Virus record (IMG/VR): IMGVR_UViG_3300017991_000154 | Coordinates: 1 to 47,932 of that record | Strand: one strand, 5' to 3' | Length of the DNA: 47,932 nucleotides | Source of the DNA: a virus | Part shown: positions 34,529-42,010 of the stretch, one piece after another | Position numbering within the stretch: position 1 is the first letter of the stretch | How the letters are laid out: every line of letters starts with the position of its first letter | Notes under the pieces: generated by a model | The model's input: only the letters and a program-made list of their open reading frames with translations | The model's database searches: none | What the model was told of the DNA's origin: nothing | Position numbers and translations under genes: made by a program

Positions 34529-37315
34529 ATGAAAAAATTACTTATATTATTATTCTTAACTCCGACACTTTTGTTTGCTCAATTACGAAGTGACGGATTA
34601 AGAAAAAAAACCAATACAACATCTCACATCTCAATAGCCGATACGCTTGAAGCAACTAAAGCGAAAATAGATACATTGGAAGGATTAAGTACAGATTCTG
34701 TTTTTACCAAAGCAGACATGGTTTTTCTGCAAGACATTTTATTCAAAGCATCCAGTTCAAATGTGAGTCATTGGGTTGATTCAGGCGGGGATACCGTACT
34801 AACTTTTGACCCAAATGGAGCTTCTGGTCCCGTGCTAATCTTTGCAGATGGAACGGCTGCGGACACAGTGCAATTATATCACGATGGAACTAATTTTAAC
34901 ATTGTTCCTGATGCAGGAACTGGCAAAATTGATATAGATGGAAAATTAGAAACGAATCTTTCTGTGACAATTGATTCATCACGCAATGAAGGGACTTTTA
35001 GGCAAAAGGATGATGCAACATTCGGAGCTACTGCAACTGATGTTGTTATTAGTTCGGCTGGTAATGTAACGCTTAATTCAACGGTTGCAGATCAGGAACA
35101 CCCAACTTTTGTAATGAAGTCAGACTTTGACACAGATGCAAGTGCGACTACAGGATACACACTAACATGGGATCGTACAGGCAATGCTACACCTACTTCT
35201 GGCTACTGGACTTGTACAAGTTCTGGTGGACTTGGAGTCCAGATGCCTAATATGAGTATAGGTTCTGCACCCATTTCTGGTGTTTCACTGAATATAAATG
35301 GAGCACATATTAGAGTTGATCAAGCGACAAATTATACATTAGCCTTTGGAAACTCTTCTCAACAAAATAATAGTGGGCTATACTCTAACGCTTTTGGCTA
35401 TTTTTCTCAATATATTAACAGTGGATCAAAATCTAATGCTTTTGGAAACTATTCTCAACAAAATAACAGTGGAGCAAAATCTAATGCTTTTGGCTATTTT
35501 TCTCAACAAAATAACAATGAAGCAGAATGTAGTGCTTTTGGAAACTATTCTCAACAAAATAACAATGAAGCAGAATGTAGTGCTTTTGGAAACTATTCTC
35601 AACAAAACAATGATGGAGCAAAATCTAATGCTTTTGGATGTTATTCTCAATATATTAATAGTGGATCAAACTCTAACGCTTTTGGCTATTTTTCTCAATA
35701 TATTAACAGTGGGGCAAACTCTAATGCTTTTGGAAGCTACTCTCAAAAATATAACAATGGAGCAAGCTCTAATGCTTTTGGAAACTATTCTCAACAATAT
35801 AATGATGGCGATAATAATTCTTCTTTCGGCAACAAGTCTTTCAATACGTTTACGGAAGACGGTGGGAATGCCAAAACGTTTGCTAGTACAGATGTGATAG
35901 TAGATGGAGACTCAATTGTAATATCTTCTCACGGTTTTGGTAGTGCTGATACTTATGTAAATTTGAAGTGGACAGCTACTACAGGAGTATTACCGACAGG
36001 AATCAGTCTTGATCAAATAGATCAATTTTATATCGCTCATGCAGATACAATCGTTTTACAAACAGACGATATGACTACTCAGGGGAGTGGAAATCACACA
36101 CTTACACCACAAACTGTTTATACAAACAGTACGGCATTAGGATATGATGCAGAACCAGATGCAAGCAACCAGGTTATGCTTGGTGATGGGAATGTAACAC
36201 AAGTAAAATCAACTGGTAGTTTATATATTTCTGGTAGTAATGACAATTATATTAACGGAACAATGTCTATTGGTTCTTGGGGTTACACTGGTGAGCACAT
36301 CGTAATACCAGAAGCATCTAGCAATACAAATGCAGGACTTGGTTTATATGGAATGGTCAACTACGCAGCCTCGGCTGGTAAAACTATTGCTGGTACATAT
36401 TCAAGAGCTTTGTGTATGACCGAGAATCAGACGAACCAGGCAACTATCGTAGGTACTGAATCTCAGTTTAGACTACGAGATGTTAATATAGCAGATGGAG
36501 TTCACGCTGGCTTATGGGCGTATGCAGAACAAAGTGGGACATCAGTTTTAAGTGGTAATGGAACATTCGATGCTATAAATGCAACAGTTGAGTCGGAGTC
36601 TGGTTTCTCAGTCGGTGCGACAGAACAGGTTACTGGACTGACCCTTGATAGCTCAATCAATGGTAGCGCAACAATTAATGCCAGTGCTAATTTCACTGGG
36701 TTGTATATAAAGTCCAACGGCAAGGACTGGTTCAATGGAATATGGACAACTGGCTGTGCTAATGATTGGAAGTTAAGAAATGGAGCTACAATAGATAATA
36801 CTGATGCAAATACATTGACTATTACAGAACAAGATATTGATTTTGTAGGTAATTTATCGGCAACTACATATTCTATTGATGCAAACGAAGCGGTAATTTT
36901 GCCAGCGCCAGGAACTCTTACTGATGGTCAGTATGCAGGTGCAAGAATAATTACTTTAACTGCTGGTTATGGAACAACTGCAATCGGAGATTTGGTTTAT
37001 CTCAACAATGATGATTCTAAGTTTGAAAAGACTGATGGCAATGCAGCAGCAACAGCAGCCGATGTTTTGGTAGGAGTGGTATTAGAGGCTGTTGCTGAAA
37101 ATGCTTCATGTAAAATAATGCTTGAGGGAACGATTACAGTTGATGCCTGGGATTGGGCAACTGTTGGAGCTTCGTTATTTATCAGTGGCACAGCAGGGGG
37201 ATTCACTCAAACACGCTTAGCTGTAACGAATGATATTGTTAGAATTGTGGGATATGCTCTGGATGATGATACGATTTACTTTTGTCCAGATAATGCTTAT
37301 GCAACGGTGGAGTAA
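34529..37315 (+). CDS. Long tail fibre/adhesin with signal peptide and 16-residue repeats
   Basis: A 928-residue protein. Residues 1-18 form a signal peptide (ends LLFAQ). Residues 30-280 are beta-rich fibre material. Residues 286-429 are nine tandem 16-residue units of the type S-N-A-F-G-x-Y-S-Q-Q-N-N-S-G-A-K, like the YadA-head left-handed beta-roll of trimeric adhesins. The C-terminal half (ITLTAGYGTTAIGDLVYLN, ASCKIMLEGTITVDAW, GASLFISGTAGG) is the common phage fibre domain seen in many virion proteins. It is presumably a trimeric receptor-binding fibre. The combination of an adhesin-like head and a Sec signal is unusual for a phage; export before assembly, or a decoy or adhesion role, are alternatives. 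Confidence 0.75.
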   Translation: MKKLLILLFLTPTLLFAQLRSDGLRKKTNTTSHISIADTLEATKAKIDTLEGLSTDSVFTKADMVFLQDILFKASSSNVSHWVDSGGDTVLTFDPNGASGPVLIFADGTAADTVQLYHDGTNFNIVPDAGTGKIDIDGKLETNLSVTIDSSRNEGTFRQKDDATFGATATDVVISSAGNVTLNSTVADQEHPTFVMKSDFDTDASATTGYTLTWDRTGNATPTSGYWTCTSSGGLGVQMPNMSIGSAPISGVSLNINGAHIRVDQATNYTLAFGNSSQQNNSGLYSNAFGYFSQYINSGSKSNAFGNYSQQNNSGAKSNAFGYFSQQNNNEAECSAFGNYSQQNNNEAECSAFGNYSQQNNDGAKSNAFGCYSQYINSGSNSNAFGYFSQYINSGANSNAFGSYSQKYNNGASSNAFGNYSQQYNDGDNNSSFGNKSFNTFTEDGGNAKTFASTDVIVDGDSIVISSHGFGSADTYVNLKWTATTGVLPTGISLDQIDQFYIAHADTIVLQTDDMTTQGSGNHTLTPQTVYTNSTALGYDAEPDASNQVMLGDGNVTQVKSTGSLYISGSNDNYINGTMSIGSWGYTGEHIVIPEASSNTNAGLGLYGMVNYAASAGKTIAGTYSRALCMTENQTNQATIVGTESQFRLRDVNIADGVHAGLWAYAEQSGTSVLSGNGTFDAINATVESESGFSVGATEQVTGLTLDSSINGSATINASANFTGLYIKSNGKDWFNGIWTTGCANDWKLRNGATIDNTDANTLTITEQDIDFVGNLSATTYSIDANEAVILPAPGTLTDGQYAGARIITLTAGYGTTAIGDLVYLNNDDSKFEKTDGNAAATAADVLVGVVLEAVAENASCKIMLEGTITVDAWDWATVGASLFISGTAGGFTQTRLAVTNDIVRIVGYALDDDTIYFCPDNAYATVE
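35384..35815 (+). repeat. Nine tandem 48-bp repeats in the fibre gene
   Basis: Units start with TCTAATGCTTTTGG (or close variants) every 48 bases from 35384, with a degenerate half-unit on each side. Two sub-types alternate: units with TATTTTTCTCAATATATT and units with AACTATTCTCAACAAAAT. The near-identity of adjacent units suggests recent expansion and easy length change by slippage or recombination. Confidence 0.9.
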
Positions 37316-37318
37316 ATT

Positions 37319-38038
37319 ATGAAAAAGGTAATAATTATATTAATGCTTTGGTGTACAGTTGCCAATGCTGTAACTGGTACTTGTACGCTTACCTATTGGA
37401 TTAGAAATAGTGAAGCAACTTACGCTGCCACCAGGGATGATGCAAGCGGAAGTAATGATTCCAGTGCTGGACCTCAAGTTGGGCAAGCAACTGGATTTAA
37501 CGTGCATAGAGGGTATCTTCATTTTGATATTCCAGCTTTAGAAAATTGTACGAGTTGTTATTTATATATGTATGGGAAAAGTGACAATACAACAACTGAC
37601 TTTCAAATTATGGCGTATGCTGGTGAATGGGCTGGAAATCCTTCAAGTGCAGAATGGGATGAGTTTGATGGATGGACTTCTGGGTCTCCACATACTGGAA
37701 CAACTTTTATTGATGTTGGAGAATGGTCAACGAGTGAATTAATAATAGATGGTTGGAATGTTATAGAATTAAATGCATCAGGACGTGCTGCTGTTTTGGC
37801 TGCTGCCGAGGGTGAGCTTAAGATTGCATTAATATCAAAAGAAGATACTGATAGGAGTGAACCTACTGATGATGAATATTGTCAGTTTGAGGGTTTTAGC
37901 TCGGATTATCCTCCTTATCTAAGAATCAATGATCCGATAGGTACTGGATATACAGGAACAGCGTGTGGATTAGATAATCCTGCGAATGTTTGTGGGGTTG
38001 CAAAAGCTGATTTAGCTAATTTTATAGGTGTGGAATAA
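37319..38038 (+). CDS. Exported carbohydrate-binding-type (DNRLRE/CBM-like) protein
   Basis: A 239-residue protein with a signal peptide (KKVIIILMLWCTVANA) and a domain reading 'FNVHRGYLHFDIPALENCTS' then 'SCYLYMYGKSD', 'SELIIDGWNVIELNASGRAA', 'LKIALISKEDTDRSEP', 'SDYPPYLRIND'. This order (phage-like 'G-x-L-x-F-D-I', then 'IDGWN', then 'PPYLRI') is typical of DNRLRE/CBM96-like beta-sandwich domains that bind sugars. It would help attach to host surface polysaccharide, or be secreted. It follows the fibre gene directly (3 bases between stop and start). Confidence 0.65.
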   Translation: MKKVIIILMLWCTVANAVTGTCTLTYWIRNSEATYAATRDDASGSNDSSAGPQVGQATGFNVHRGYLHFDIPALENCTSCYLYMYGKSDNTTTDFQIMAYAGEWAGNPSSAEWDEFDGWTSGSPHTGTTFIDVGEWSTSELIIDGWNVIELNASGRAAVLAAAEGELKIALISKEDTDRSEPTDDEYCQFEGFSSDYPPYLRINDPIGTGYTGTACGLDNPANVCGVAKADLANFIGVE

Positions 38039-38085
38039 TAACTCTACTGAAATATTGCATAGTGGATTTTCAACAGGACAAGCGA

Positions 38086-38355
38086 ATGAAAAATTATTTT
38101 AAAGATGCCTGGAATTGGATACATTTTTTGGGAAGTTGTGTATTGACAATTGCACTATCAAAGCTAACACAACCTTTGTACGCTGGATTCATCGCTTGGG
38201 GACTGGGTTTCTTGTGGGAGTTGTTGGATAAAGCTAATAAAGACTTTGACTGGAGCATCTGGTTTTTTGATCCTGCAGGATTTGATCTCCGAGACTGGCT
38301 TACGGATCTAATTGGTATTTTGTTAGGCTTATTTCTTATATATTGGAGGGTATGA
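38086..38355 (+). CDS. Small membrane protein, possible lysis factor
   Basis: An 89-residue protein from the ATG at 38086 (AGGAC 9 bases before); an upstream GTG at 38062 in the same frame is weaker. Two or three hydrophobic helices: 'WIHFLGSCVLTIALS', 'AGFIAWGLGFLWELL' and 'DLIGILLGLFLIYW', with an amphipathic 'FDLRDWLTDLIG' turn between. The order resembles VanZ/YfiM-like or holin-like small membrane proteins. Its gene overlaps the next ATG (ATGA), placing it in a block of membrane and exported proteins. Confidence 0.6.
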   Translation: MKNYFKDAWNWIHFLGSCVLTIALSKLTQPLYAGFIAWGLGFLWELLDKANKDFDWSIWFFDPAGFDLRDWLTDLIGILLGLFLIYWRV

Positions 38356-38651
38356 TGAAGTTCCTTAGGATATTATTACTTATATTATTCCCTATTTGTT
38401 TAAACGCTCAAGACTTAATATTTACATGGATAGGGAATGATACTTCTATTGTTGCGAAAGCTAACTATAATTTTTACAAGCTTCTCAATGATAATATCAA
38501 TGCTTACGACAAATGGGATAAGGAAGATGCTATAACTATTCCAGTTGAATTTCAACTAACTCATGGAAATAACTACTATCTATACGGAAATTATATAGTT
38601 GGTTATACCTATAATGAAAAGAAAGATAAAGTGGGGATTATATTATGGTAG
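38352..38651 (+). CDS. Exported small protein
   Basis: A 99-residue protein from the ATG at 38352, with GGAGGG upstream and overlap with the previous stop. Signal peptide of ~19 residues (MKFLRILLLILFPICLNA, then Gln). The mature part is small and Tyr/Asn-rich (YNFYKLLNDNINAYDKWDK, NYYLYGNYIVGYTYNEK). Its layout is like the protein at 8587. Family unknown; in this context an outer-membrane or periplasmic lysis helper (spanin-like) is possible but unproven, as no lipobox is present. Confidence 0.6.
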   Translation: MMKFLRILLLILFPICLNAQDLIFTWIGNDTSIVAKANYNFYKLLNDNINAYDKWDKEDAITIPVEFQLTHGNNYYLYGNYIVGYTYNEKKDKVGIILW

Positions 38652-38866
38652 AAAGCATACCAGGTTTTGCAGGAATAGTAGCTATATTGGTGGTTAACGT
38701 AGGTCATTTATTGAAAAGTATAAGTGATAATAAGGTCGTAAAGTCAGAAATTAAGAACCTAACTGAACAAATTAGACGTCAAAATGGTTCAATAAATGAG
38801 AACACTCATCGTATAGAAGACCATATAAAAACTTGTCATTTAAATAAATGGAGAAATGAAGAATGA
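38645..38866 (+). CDS. Membrane-anchored coiled-coil protein, holin/spanin-like layout
   Basis: A 73-residue protein: one N-terminal hydrophobic segment (GFAGIVAILVVNVGHLL) followed by a coiled coil (SEIKNLTEQIRRQNGSINEN) and a charged end. This type II membrane plus coiled-coil layout is common among phage holins of the 'HP1/BhlA' kind and inner spanins. Overlaps both neighbours. The exact lysis role is inferred from layout only. Confidence 0.55.
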   Translation: MVESIPGFAGIVAILVVNVGHLLKSISDNKVVKSEIKNLTEQIRRQNGSINENTHRIEDHIKTCHLNKWRNEE

Positions 38867-39039
38867 AAACTTCAGTATTCAAATGCAAAATTGATATACT
38901 TCTTGCAGAAAATTTGCAAACTTTATTCAACAAACAAACAGAAGAACAGAAATTAGAATTTGTTCGCAATGCGCTTAATAGTGCAATTGACAAAGAATAT
39001 CCAAACGACCCAATTGATATCATAGTTGAGGCAGAATAA
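38863..39039 (+). CDS. Small hypothetical protein (58 aa)
   Basis: ATG at 38863 inside the end of the previous gene, with GGAG upstream, stop TAA at 39037. The product begins KTSVFKCKIDILLAENLQTL and contains 'EEQKLEFVRNALNSAIDKE', an ordinary soluble alpha/beta composition. Its stop overlaps the next start (TAATG). No family recognised; coding is supported by the uninterrupted chain of overlapping genes. Confidence 0.55.
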   Translation: MKTSVFKCKIDILLAENLQTLFNKQTEEQKLEFVRNALNSAIDKEYPNDPIDIIVEAE

Positions 39040-39182
39040 TGAAAAAGATAAAATTGGAAATTGAAGTGACTGAACAGATCGAAGACAAAATTCAGTCGGG
39101 AATAAGCATTGCCTATTTGAGAGAACTGTTGAAAAATGATGTGATGCTGGGACATAGAACCAAAATAGAAGTTATCAAATGA
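39039..39182 (+). CDS. Small hypothetical protein (47 aa)
   Basis: ATG overlaps the preceding stop and the TGA stop overlaps the next ATG. The product starts KKIKLEIEVTEQIEDKIQSG and ends with 'MLGHRTKIEVIK'. It resembles the preceding small protein in reading as a beta strand, helix and short end. Function unknown. Confidence 0.5.
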   Translation: MKKIKLEIEVTEQIEDKIQSGISIAYLRELLKNDVMLGHRTKIEVIK

Positions 39183-39493
39183 TAATCTTATTATTTATTG
39201 CAATTCTTGACTATCTTGCAATCGCAAGCGATGCAATCTCAGATTCAGGAATTAACCGTAAAGTGAATGTATCAAGACGTGACTGGCATTTTTTTAAGTG
39301 GTTACGATACTACATTCCACAAGTAGTAATATTTTATCTTTTGTATCGTTGTGGATTAATTCAATTAAGTGAATACTGGTTGATCGGAATTTTTAGTTAC
39401 ATAGGTTTTGGATGGATAATTTGGAAGCTTTTTTATAAGTCAAATATATTAGAAACTCAGTATGACGATTACGATGATTCATTTGGGAGATAA
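39179..39493 (+). CDS. Small membrane protein
   Basis: A 104-residue protein with three hydrophobic segments (IILLFIAILDYLAIASDAI, YYIPQVVIFYLLYRCGL, YWLIGIFSYIGFGWIIWKLF) and an acidic C-terminus. The start overlaps the previous stop (ATGA). No family recognised. Within this block of small membrane proteins it could be part of host lysis or of superinfection exclusion. Confidence 0.6.
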   Translation: MIILLFIAILDYLAIASDAISDSGINRKVNVSRRDWHFFKWLRYYIPQVVIFYLLYRCGLIQLSEYWLIGIFSYIGFGWIIWKLFYKSNILETQYDDYDDSFGR

Positions 39494-39495
39494 CA

Positions 39496-39855
39496 GTGAA
39501 AAAATACTTAATAAGAATTATTCTTTTATCTATGTTGTGTTTGGTTTTGTGTAGTTCTGATATAAATATCATAGCTACATGGACTAAATATGATATTGCT
39601 AATAATTCTGATGTTGAAAGATTGTCATTATGGGAGGTCGATCCCGATACTAACTGGGTGCGAACTATTAATGATTGGATTAGTCCATTTGATACAAGCT
39701 ACTCTTTTATAGTACCCGATGCTGATGCGTATGGTACCAAATATTATGTTTTGATAGCGGTAGATTCAGCAGAAAACAGAAGCGATCCAAGCAATGTTGC
39801 TTCAATAACATTCAAACTTGGATCGGTTAAAAATCTAAAAATACAAATTAAATGA
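39496..39855 (+). CDS. Exported fibronectin-III-like small protein
   Basis: A 119-residue protein with GTG start 2 bases after the previous stop. Residues 1-20 form a signal peptide with Cys at the end (LCLVLC), a poor but possible lipobox. The mature part reads as one Ig/FnIII-like domain: 'IIATWTKYDIANNSDVERL', 'WEVDPDTNWVRT', 'YYVLIAVDSAENRSDPSN'. The pattern 'A-V-D-x-A-x-N-x-S-x-P' is typical of FnIII ends. Probably surface or periplasmic. Role unknown. Confidence 0.6.
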   Translation: MKKYLIRIILLSMLCLVLCSSDINIIATWTKYDIANNSDVERLSLWEVDPDTNWVRTINDWISPFDTSYSFIVPDADAYGTKYYVLIAVDSAENRSDPSNVASITFKLGSVKNLKIQIK

Positions 39856-39864
39856 GGTGGAAAA

Positions 39865-40167
39865 ATGTTAGTCGTAAACATTCTTGGAGCAATAGTTAAA
39901 TTTGCACTTCCCTGGGAATCTATTCTTAGTTTCTTGCTTGAAATGATAGCAAACATTATCAAGGGTGAGATTGGTAAAACTAAATTCACCAAAGTTGGTA
40001 AATATGCAACTATGGGTGGATATGTACTTGCTGATGGACTTGGAGACCATCTTGTTTCTCATACGAAAACAAAGACAGATGATAAATTCATTGAGGAGTT
40101 CAAAGGTCTCTGTGAAGAAGCAGCAAGCAAGCATAACTTTAAATTACCAAAAGTGGAAGAACTGTAA
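39865..40167 (+). CDS. Small hypothetical protein closing the virion operon
   Basis: A 100-residue protein, ATG after GAGGTGG. N-terminal hydrophobic helix (VNILGAIVKFALPWESILSFL) and a soluble C-terminal half (KFIEEFKGLCEEAASKHN). Its layout fits a small membrane-associated protein. It is the last gene before the terminator at 40201. Confidence 0.6.
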   Translation: MLVVNILGAIVKFALPWESILSFLLEMIANIIKGEIGKTKFTKVGKYATMGGYVLADGLGDHLVSHTKTKTDDKFIEEFKGLCEEAASKHNFKLPKVEEL

Positions 40168-40200
40168 CTCTATCCCTTATTCATTACTTTCCTCTCAGAA

Positions 40201-40227
40201 GCCCGATCATCTTGGTCGGGTTTTCTT
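40201..40227 (+). terminator. Rho-independent terminator of the virion operon
   Basis: CCCGATCA and TGGTCGGG form an 8-bp stem with a 3-base loop, followed by TTTTCTTT. It lies 33 bases after the last plus-strand gene, at the point where the two large convergent operons meet. Confidence 0.8.
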
Positions 40228-40269
40228 TATTTGGCGGGTTAGTACTATGTTATATTTTTCCACCCATCC

Positions 40270-40399
40270 CTATAATAATTTGGGAATGGTGAGAGTAGGC
40301 GTTGCTTGGACGCTTCGTTTTTTGGTGCACCCTGGAACCCTTACCAGTCGATTTTAATCAACGCTGGATTGCAGTCCAGTCTCTCTCACCACCCCCAAA
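40270..40399. ncRNA. Structured non-coding segment within the first cassette
   Basis: No credible gene on either strand. TTTGGG-AA-TGGTGAGAG near 40272-40290 pairs with CTCTCACCA-CC-CCCAAA near 40383-40399; inside it GCGTTG pairs with CAACGC, and CTGGA-TTGCAG-TCCAG and CTGG/CCAG form side hairpins. The stems hold on either strand, so orientation is open. It occupies the cassette between the GTT at 40249 and attC-like site A. Confidence 0.5.
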
Positions 40400-40528
40400 A
40401 TATAACAATGCAAATTAACTTGACGACACCTGCGACAATGTGTACCAACGCACTTAATTCCTGTACTTTTTATCGTGTATTTCACGGCGCATATTTCATT
40501 GTCGCAAGTTATTTGCGGTACGTTATAA
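40400..40528 (+). other. Integron attC-like site A
   Basis: Left outer box ATATAAC (40400-40406), right outer box GTTATAA (40522-40528). Behind the boxes, unequal spacers (AAT / GGTAC) stay unpaired, then GCAAAT-AACTTG-CGACA pairs with TGTCG-CAAGTT-ATTTGC. The left arm has two extra bases: a T after GCAAAT and an A between AACTTG and CGACA. These are the hallmarks of attC sites (central spacer and extrahelical bases). Length 129 bp, VCR-like. The end loop holds a second short helix (CGACAATG/CATTGTCG). Confidence 0.75.
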
Positions 40529-40541
40529 TCTTGCTCACCCA

Positions 40542-41021
40542 TTACTCTTTACGGTATATACAACATACACGGGGTCGATGCCATACTCGTGTTAATATTA
40601 CAATCCTACGTTCAAATTTGCATCCATCGGGTCTTGGTGTCATTACCCAATGGTATATTACAACCCATCCACCCACTTTACAAATACGTACCGCCTCTTT
40701 AACATATTCTTTATATCTTGGTTTTGGTGTTCCGTATAATTCATAACTTTGTTGTTTATCATACGGTGGGTCCAAAATCACAAGATCATAACTATTATCA
40801 TCAATCCAGTTTAAATCATGTGCATCCCCAACCCAGGTCGGGTTTGTTCCCCCCACCAAATCAACTCTATCGCCTATTTCCGCCGCCCCACCAAACGGAT
40901 GTATTACTTTCTCAGGTTCATCTAAAAGTCGATATAATTTCTTTTCAAAATGTAATGGAAACCCACCCCTATATTTATTCTTTCGTGGTCTTGGTAAAAC
41001 CCATGTTTCAGTCGGTATCAT
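40542..41021 (-). CDS. DNA methyltransferase (DPPY type)
   Basis: A 159-residue protein from the ATG at 41021 (AGGGG upstream); a longer form to 41048 lacks a better start. Motif IV LDPPYDKQ is at residues 83-90 and a motif I-like 'HPFGGAAEIGDRVDL' at 41-55, with the order IV after I and 'VREAVRICKVGG-like' helix following, as in short N4/N6 DNA methyltransferases of phages. It would methylate host or phage DNA with AdoMet as donor, probably to avoid cutting. The stop is 11 bases before the outer box of attC-like site A. It may be either a phage gene or cassette cargo. Confidence 0.8.
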   Translation of the reverse strand: MIPTETWVLPRPRKNKYRGGFPLHFEKKLYRLLDEPEKVIHPFGGAAEIGDRVDLVGGTNPTWVGDAHDLNWIDDNSYDLVILDPPYDKQQSYELYGTPKPRYKEYVKEAVRICKVGGWVVIYHWVMTPRPDGCKFERRIVILTRVWHRPRVCCIYRKE

Positions 41022-41051
41022 ATTACCCCTTCGCAAAATTATAAACAACCG

Positions 41052-41369
41052 TTATCTTCTAAGAAACTCATACAATTTACCAGCAGTGGAAATGTCAATA
41101 TGACTACCATCTGCATTTGTAGCACAACCTGGTTTGTATTTTTTTCCAAAGTCTAATTCATAGATAAAGTATTCTATCCAGTCTCCATTGTCATTCAATT
41201 GAGTTTTTAGTATCTCAAGAATTTGGTCAACAAGAAAACTGTTGTTATAAAGCAAATTACCATCAAATGTATCTGGAAATGCTTTATGCATTGACTCTAC
41301 GAAATTATTATCATGTTCCAGTTGTTTCTTCAGTGCATTGATTGAAGAAACGAAAAGTTCTTTAGTCAT
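41052..41369 (-). CDS. Conserved phage hypothetical protein
   Basis: A 105-residue protein from the ATG at 41369 with GGAGAA upstream; the extension to 41426 overlaps the small membrane gene. The order 'INALKKQLEHDNNFVESMHKA', 'FDGNLLYNNSFLVDQILEIL', 'WIEYFIYELDFGKKY' and 'ISTAGKLYEFLRR' is familiar from small proteins of many temperate phages, with no known role. It is probably soluble and helical. Confidence 0.7.
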   Translation of the reverse strand: MTKELFVSSINALKKQLEHDNNFVESMHKAFPDTFDGNLLYNNSFLVDQILEILKTQLNDNGDWIEYFIYELDFGKKYKPGCATNADGSHIDISTAGKLYEFLRR

Positions 41370-41482
41370 TTTTTTCTCCACTTTGTCCACCAAATTATGA
41401 ATAAAATAACTCCAATTGTGTAGCAAATTAGTTCCATATTTGCCATTTTAAGCGTTTCTAAGCGTTTAATTATTTGTAACAT
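41366..41482 (-). CDS. Small single-span membrane protein
   Basis: A 38-residue open frame ending in ATGA overlap with the next gene. The product 'LICYTIGVILFIIWWTKW' with a RKK end is a clear single-span helix with a basic tail. Alternative ATG starts lie at 41446 and 41437; none has a strong Shine-Dalgarno sequence. It may be a small inner-membrane factor, like many phage micro-proteins. Confidence 0.45.
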   Translation of the reverse strand: MLQIIKRLETLKMANMELICYTIGVILFIIWWTKWRKK

Positions 41483-41640
41483 TTTTTTATAATTTCAATA
41501 TTAATAATAAATCTAATTACCAGTTAATGGTTTTGTATAACCAATTTTTTTGAATCAATAAAAACAGTAACTTATGCACTGCTGTAATCTGTGTTTTAGC
41601 GTGCTTATTATCCCTCTATTTAACAATTATTTACACTCTT
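41483..41640. other. AT-rich non-coding stretch
   Basis: About 160 bases with no credible gene on either strand. The same sequence holds CTTATGCAC also found in the half-site at 43516, and, just left of it (41448-41468), a tandem AAGCGTTT. No promoter of the TTGACA/TATCTT type is visible. Confidence 0.4.
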
Positions 41641-41880
41641 TTAGGTTTCACCATATTCCTCAATTGCTTTCCCAAGTCGTTGCAAATCCACATTTAGTGG
41701 TTTGCTGTCGAGAATGTCCTGGTATCCGTTTTCTCTAAGCCAAATCTCAAATGCTTCGTATGGTTCTATTGGTTCTTTTTCTTTGTTATCTCTATAAAAA
41801 ATTACCAATCTTTCAATGTGGTCAAGAATATTTTTTTCTCCATGTTCAGCGTCTCTAATTCGATTCCAATTTGGAGTATT
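41641..41880 (-). pseudogene. Gene remnant or +1-frame continuation lacking a start codon
   Basis: An open frame of 79 codons with coding-like content ('WNRIRDAEHGEKNILDHIERL', 'PYEAFEIWLRENGYQDIL', 'QRLGKAIEEYGET') and no methionine. It overlaps the 3' end of the 42010 gene in the +1 frame. It may be the second half of that gene after a frameshift, a programmed +1 shift, or a decayed gene. No slippery heptamer is visible at the joint. Confidence 0.55.
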
Positions 41881-42010
41881 CTATTTCATCAATTATCGAA
41901 TATCCTGCACTATTTAAATCAGTTTCAAAATCGTCTATTTCCTCACCAAGTAGAGTGAGACCCATATCTGAGAATATATCAAATAGTATCTGTTTTAATT
42001 TTGGAGTCAT
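41855..42010 (-). CDS. Small hypothetical protein (51 aa), possibly frameshifted
   Basis: From the ATG at 42010 with AAAGGACAATAG upstream. Product 'TPKLKQILFDIFSDMGLTLL' followed by an acidic segment (GEEIDDFETDLNSAG). It overlaps the end of the YopX-type gene. The following frame (41641-41880) may be its natural continuation. Confidence 0.5.
   Translation of the reverse strand: MTPKLKQILFDIFSDMGLTLLGEEIDDFETDLNSAGYSIIDEIEYSKLESN

Noticed and set aside
35346-35897. 183-codon ORF in another frame over the 48-bp repeats
   Set aside because: 48 is divisible by 3, so any stop-free frame of the repeat stays open; the start is a TTG without ribosome site and the product is a Leu/Ile repeat. It is a shadow of the fibre gene.
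40306-40746. 146-codon plus-strand ORF across attC-like site A and the methyltransferase
   Set aside because: It runs antisense to the clear DPPY methyltransferase and through the hairpin arms, has no ribosome site and a Thr/His/Tyr-rich composition unlike neighbours.
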